Origin: Maribellus comscasis | GTDB taxonomy: Bacteria; Bacteroidota; Bacteroidia; Bacteroidales; Prolixibacteraceae | Assembly: GCF_009762775.1 (NCBI RefSeq) | Contig: NZ_CP046401.1 | Coordinates: 2,728,001-2,792,000 of the forward strand | Direction: 5' to 3' | Length of the DNA stretch: 64,000 bases | Position numbers and translations under genes: made by a program | The notes under the pieces: model-generated | What the model saw: only the letters and a program-made list of their open reading frames with translations | Database searches by the model: none | Told to the model about the DNA's origin: nothing | Shown here: piece by piece, positions 60,539 to 64,000 of the stretch | Layout: the number at the start of each line of letters is the position of its first letter | How positions within the stretch are numbered: position 1 is the first letter of the stretch

Positions 60539-62209
60539 ATGATAAAAGTAATTTTATTGGTGCTTGGAATGTCAATACTGTTTTTTAACGGACAAGCTCA
60601 AAAAAATAATATTGAATCGGATTCTTTATTTTTAGAAAGTAGTAAATCAGGATTTTTACTAAATAATTCTTTCGCTTTAAATACCGATAACTACCGGCAA
60701 ACTTCCGGTTCGCCTTCAAGAGTATTTACTGAACCAAAAACCAAAGAATTTAAGAACAGCTTTCCTCAGACGAATTTTGAAACCGGTCAGAAGAACAAAA
60801 ATTACAGTGCTTTTCTAAGTGCGGGAGCATTTGGAACCACAAACGGAGTTGTTCCCTTTTGGATGCGTAGCATGCAATATGGGAGCATTCCGTCTGACGG
60901 CATTTCGGTTTCATTAATTGGAGGGGCTTTCAAAGACTACCAAGCTGACCCACGACAAAAGCTAATGGACTGGGGCGCAGGTTTTGAGGGGCGTTTCAAT
61001 GCGGGCAACAATTCGGAATTTATTCTGATTGAAGCTTATGCCAAAGTCCGTTTAAGTATTTTTGAATTAAAAGGTGGCCGTTTTCGCGAGCAAATAGGTT
61101 TGGTTGACTCAACATTGTCTTCCGGTTCCTTTTCCTTGTCCGGCAATGCGCTGGGAGTACCTAAAATTGAAGCAGGAATAGCTAATTACTGGAATGTACC
61201 TTTAACCAAAGGAGTTATAGCAATAAAAGGAAATGTTGCTCATGGCTGGATGGGTACACAAAAACTAAATATGGATGGTGAAATTACGCCGATTCCGGAA
61301 AAAAATGCCTACTTGCATCAGTTAAGTGCTTATGGAAGAATTGGAAAGCCAAGCTGGAAAATTAACCTGTATGGAGGCATCAGCCATCTTGTAACCTGGG
61401 GACTTGAAAACGAACTACATCCTGATTGGGGTTTATCAACACTTGAAACATTCAAGTATGTCGCTATTGGAAAACCTTATGGAACAGACAACATTACAAC
61501 CTCCAAAGTTGGAAACCATATCGGTACAATTGAGCAATCAATGGAATGGAAAATAAACAAAATATTATTTACAGGATACCATCAGTTTTTTTACGATGTG
61601 GGAGCTCTGGCCACATTGGCCAATGTTAAGGATGGCCTTTGGGGAGTAAGTCTAAAAAATCGTCAACCAAAACCGTCTGACTTTCAGTGGAATAAATTTT
61701 TATTCGAATTCATTTATTCAAAGAGTCAAGGAGGTGAAATAGACTCCAAACCGCGGTCGTCAGGTGCAGAAGACTATTACAACAATTTTGAATATTATAA
61801 TGGATGGTCATTTAAAGGTGAAAACCTGGGTAGTCCTTTATTCACATCAAAAAAATATCTAAAAACCGGGTACCCAACAACCGGGCGACAGTATTTCCCA
61901 AACAACAGACTTGCTGGTTTTCACGGAGGTTCAGAATTTAAAATCAATAACTGGTATTGTAAAAGTCTGTTAACTTACACGATTAATTACGGAGCTTATA
62001 CAACAAGCCCGGGGGAAAGAGGTATGGGAAGTACAATCAACTATTACAATCCCCCCTACTTTCCAAAACTTCATCAATTTTCTGCTTACTTTGAAAGCCA
62101 ACGGGATTTAAACAATGGCTTTGAGCTTGGAATTCAACTGGCAATAGATCAGGGTAAACTGCTGTACAATTCTGTTGGCGCCGGAATCAGCCTGACAAAA
62201 AGATGGTAA
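60539..62209 (+). CDS. Capsule assembly Wzi-like outer membrane protein
   Basis: A 556-residue protein with a signal peptide (VILLVLGMSILFFNGQAQ) and a beta-barrel of the Wzi type. Diagnostic segments are SAGAFGTTNGVVPFWMRSMQYGSIP, GGRFREQIGLVDSTLSSGSFSLSGNALGVPKIEAG and the C-terminal strands ending in GISLTKRW. The family anchors or helps assemble capsular polysaccharide at the outer membrane. No polysaccharide export genes are in the window, so the link to capsule is from the family only. Confidence 0.85.
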   Translation: MIKVILLVLGMSILFFNGQAQKNNIESDSLFLESSKSGFLLNNSFALNTDNYRQTSGSPSRVFTEPKTKEFKNSFPQTNFETGQKNKNYSAFLSAGAFGTTNGVVPFWMRSMQYGSIPSDGISVSLIGGAFKDYQADPRQKLMDWGAGFEGRFNAGNNSEFILIEAYAKVRLSIFELKGGRFREQIGLVDSTLSSGSFSLSGNALGVPKIEAGIANYWNVPLTKGVIAIKGNVAHGWMGTQKLNMDGEITPIPEKNAYLHQLSAYGRIGKPSWKINLYGGISHLVTWGLENELHPDWGLSTLETFKYVAIGKPYGTDNITTSKVGNHIGTIEQSMEWKINKILFTGYHQFFYDVGALATLANVKDGLWGVSLKNRQPKPSDFQWNKFLFEFIYSKSQGGEIDSKPRSSGAEDYYNNFEYYNGWSFKGENLGSPLFTSKKYLKTGYPTTGRQYFPNNRLAGFHGGSEFKINNWYCKSLLTYTINYGAYTTSPGERGMGSTINYYNPPYFPKLHQFSAYFESQRDLNNGFELGIQLAIDQGKLLYNSVGAGISLTKRW

Positions 62210-62803
62210 AAGCATCAACTTGCGAATTGTTGACGTTCAAAAAGTCCAGTAGCATTAATCAATTTCAATATATTCAAGGGGTCACGGAATAATATTTCCT
62301 GATTTTCTATGATGTTGGAAATTAAACTCCTGTTAGCTTATCGGTAAACTCAATTCTGATGTATTCAACAACTTTTTTTAAAAGGTAAAAATGATTAACT
62401 TTCAAAAATCCTTTTTTGAAAGAGATATTAAGAAAGATTCTGATTTCCATTAAAAACTTATAAAAAAGCGGCATACGAGTTCAATTTGATTCAGAATTGC
62501 GCAAACCATTATGATGAGAATTGGACTGTACGCCGCTCTATGTCTTTGATTATTTGCGTCCAAAAAAGTACTTAAAGTCAGTTAGATGATTAAGTAATTT
62601 TGAGGATGAAGTTAATAATTATTTTTCAGATGTTGGTATATTGGAAACCAAGTTCCCGCATTTACCACCACAATATTAAATTCATTGGCAGAATTCTGAT
62701 TCTCAATAGATTTTAACAATAAAAGCCTTACATTCGCCGGTTGTTTTTTGCTACCATCATTTTTCTTAATAAAGTACAAACCTCAATTTTTCTTAAAAAT
62801 AGA
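62210..62803. other. Gene-free stretch
   Basis: About 590 bp without a supported gene. It holds an imperfect inverted repeat, AGCGGCATAC (62467-62476) with GTACGCCGCT (62528-62537), enclosing about 50 bp, which could be a degraded insertion or structured RNA. No terminator with a strong T run was seen after the Wzi-like gene. Confidence 0.4.
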
Positions 62804-63190
62804 ATGAATGCAGTTTTTAAATATAAAATCGATCATGAATTAAAAATTAATTATGACATTATCCAGGGAGAAGTAGACCTTAACATGGTCATTCAACATG
62901 AGAAAACCAGGATTCAATCAGACAAGTTTAATGAGGATTACAACTCACTAATCGACATCAGAGGAGCTAACTTTATCAATTTTATGGAAAACGTTGGCAA
63001 ATTTTGTGATTTTCTTAATGATTACACTAAACGAATTAATATGGAACGAAAATGCGCCATAGTAACTTCAACTCCACTGGAAGTGGTTAACTCAACTGTA
63101 TTTTCACTTGGCCTTAAACAACGGGGGACAAGCTTAAAATTTGAAAGCTTCTCCTCAGAGGAAGCAGCCATAAAATGGCTCATTCGTTAA
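62804..63190 (+). CDS. STAS/SpoIIAA-like small protein
   Basis: A 128-residue soluble protein from MNAVFKYKIDHELKINYDIIQGEVDL. The alternating strand/helix order (YNSLIDIRGANF, CAIVTSTPLEVVNSTVFSLGL, FESFSSEEAAIKWL) resembles the SpoIIAA-like fold of small Bacteroidota proteins. An upstream in-frame Met at 62741 would add a 21-residue hydrophobic segment; ATG 62804 gives a better domain fit. Function unknown. Confidence 0.6.
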   Translation: MNAVFKYKIDHELKINYDIIQGEVDLNMVIQHEKTRIQSDKFNEDYNSLIDIRGANFINFMENVGKFCDFLNDYTKRINMERKCAIVTSTPLEVVNSTVFSLGLKQRGTSLKFESFSSEEAAIKWLIR

Positions 63191-63322
63191 GTTTTTTGCA
63201 GCTTCAAGTTTTAATCATAATTATTATCCAATATTAGTTATAACCTCTGTTTCAAAAATCAATAAGGTTTCATCGCGCTGTATTTTTTTGTAATTTAGTT
63301 TTTTCGAAAAATAGCTGCAACA

Positions 63323-64000
63323 ATGATGAAATCAGTAAATCCGGTAACCGGTGAATCCATTCAAACTTACGAAAGTTATTCCGAAAAAGGAGTTGAGAAA
63401 ATTATCAATTCTGTAGATAAAACCTGGCACCACTGGCGAAGTACATCGTTTGTGCACAGGGGGCGGAGAATGCAGAATCTTTCCAGTCTTCTTAAGACAA
63501 AAAAAGAGGAACTGGCCCGTTTAATGGCACTTGAAATGGGCAAAGTTCTAAAAGAAGGAATTGCCGAAATTGAAAAATGTGCCTGGGTTTGTGATTATTA
63601 TGCTCAAAATGCCGAAAGCTTTCTGGAAAATGAAGTTATAAAAACCGAAGCTTCAAAATCATATGTCTCTTATCAACCACTGGGAACTATATTAGCAGTA
63701 ATGCCCTGGAATTTTCCTTTCTGGCAGGTGTTTCGTTTTTTGGCTCCCACATTAATGGCAGGCAACACGGCAGTTTTAAAACATGCGAGTAACGTGCCCG
63801 GATGCGCAATGGCCATTGAAGAATTGGTTCGCGATGCAGGATTCCCCGAAAATGTATTTCGCACAATACTGATTGGAAGTAACCAGGTGGAAAAAGTTAT
63901 CAGACACCAGGCAATTAAAGGGGTTAGTTTAACCGGAAGTACGCCTGCCGGAAAAAGTGTAGCCGCCATTGCCGGGAGTGAGTTAAAAAAATGTGTACTG
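63323..64000 (+). CDS. Aldehyde dehydrogenase (succinate-semialdehyde type), 5' part
   Basis: The gene runs off the window end after 226 codons with an open frame. The protein starts MMKSVNPVTGESIQTYESYSEKGVE. It shows MPWNFPFWQVFRFLAPTLMAGNTAVLKHASNVPG, the NAD(P)-binding segment, and KGVSLTGSTPAGKSVAA, matching the aldehyde dehydrogenase superfamily. The short NPVTGE start and PWNFPFWQ are closest to the NAD-dependent succinate-semialdehyde dehydrogenase group. The catalytic Cys would lie beyond the window. ATG 63323 or 63326 may be used. Confidence 0.9.
   Translation, partial: MMKSVNPVTGESIQTYESYSEKGVEKIINSVDKTWHHWRSTSFVHRGRRMQNLSSLLKTKKEELARLMALEMGKVLKEGIAEIEKCAWVCDYYAQNAESFLENEVIKTEASKSYVSYQPLGTILAVMPWNFPFWQVFRFLAPTLMAGNTAVLKHASNVPGCAMAIEELVRDAGFPENVFRTILIGSNQVEKVIRHQAIKGVSLTGSTPAGKSVAAIAGSELKKCVL

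Noticed and set aside
62467..62537. Insertion sequence ends
   Set aside because: The imperfect inverted repeat encloses only about 50 bp with no transposase and no visible target duplication.

Overview
The window is a stretch of a Bacteroidota chromosome, probably a marine Marinilabiliales-type bacterium. That placement is inferred from two SusC/SusD pairs, promoters of the TTTG-N19/20-TAnnTTTG type, lipoprotein signals and Tat-type leaders on periplasmic sugar enzymes. No rRNA gene is present to confirm it.

Host part 1 (1-24369). A complete tryptophan operon trpE-G-D-C-F-B-A (234-7211) is preceded by a short leader ORF with three consecutive Trp codons and a terminator hairpin, the layout of a ribosome-mediated attenuator. 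GC-rich REP-like palindromes sit between the trp genes, and one lies in frame inside trpG. A dead GIY-YIG nuclease fragment lies between trpC and trpF. Two SusC/SusD transport operons (8059-13590 and 14036-18545) follow; both have the same leader, with a near-identical 10-bp-stem hairpin just upstream of susC. Then come a periplasmic cyclophilin, an S37-like peptidase, a GH36-like glycosidase and a Gfo/Idh/MocA oxidoreductase. The last two may form part of a sugar-use locus.

Mobile part (24355-60209). Two tRNA genes that were originally about 200 bp apart, initiator tRNA-fMet (24294-24369) and tRNA-Arg(CCT) (43555-43629), each carry an integrated element. Element 1 is about 19.0 kb and bounded by a 13-bp repeat of the tRNA 3' end. 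Element 2 is about 16.6 kb and bounded by a 17-bp repeat. They share one plan: a tyrosine recombinase at the right end, small HTH proteins, a DnaD/replisome-organiser-like protein, and a leftward tail-gene block ending in a strong terminator. Element 1 encodes a small terminase, a gp10-like protein and a TP901-type tape measure protein. Element 2 encodes a tape measure protein and a baseplate-hub-like protein. Neither has a recognisable large terminase, portal, head protease, capsid, sheath or lysis module. I read them as a pair of phage satellites that carry tail-length and tail-tip genes. Each also carries defence-like cargo that includes a TIGR04255-type protein: with a HEPN protein in element 1, and next to a Fic AMP-transferase in element 2.

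Host part 2 (60210-64000). The chromosome resumes with the tRNA-Arg terminator, a Wzi-like outer-membrane capsule assembly protein, a small STAS-like protein, and the 5' part of an aldehyde dehydrogenase gene that runs off the end of the window.
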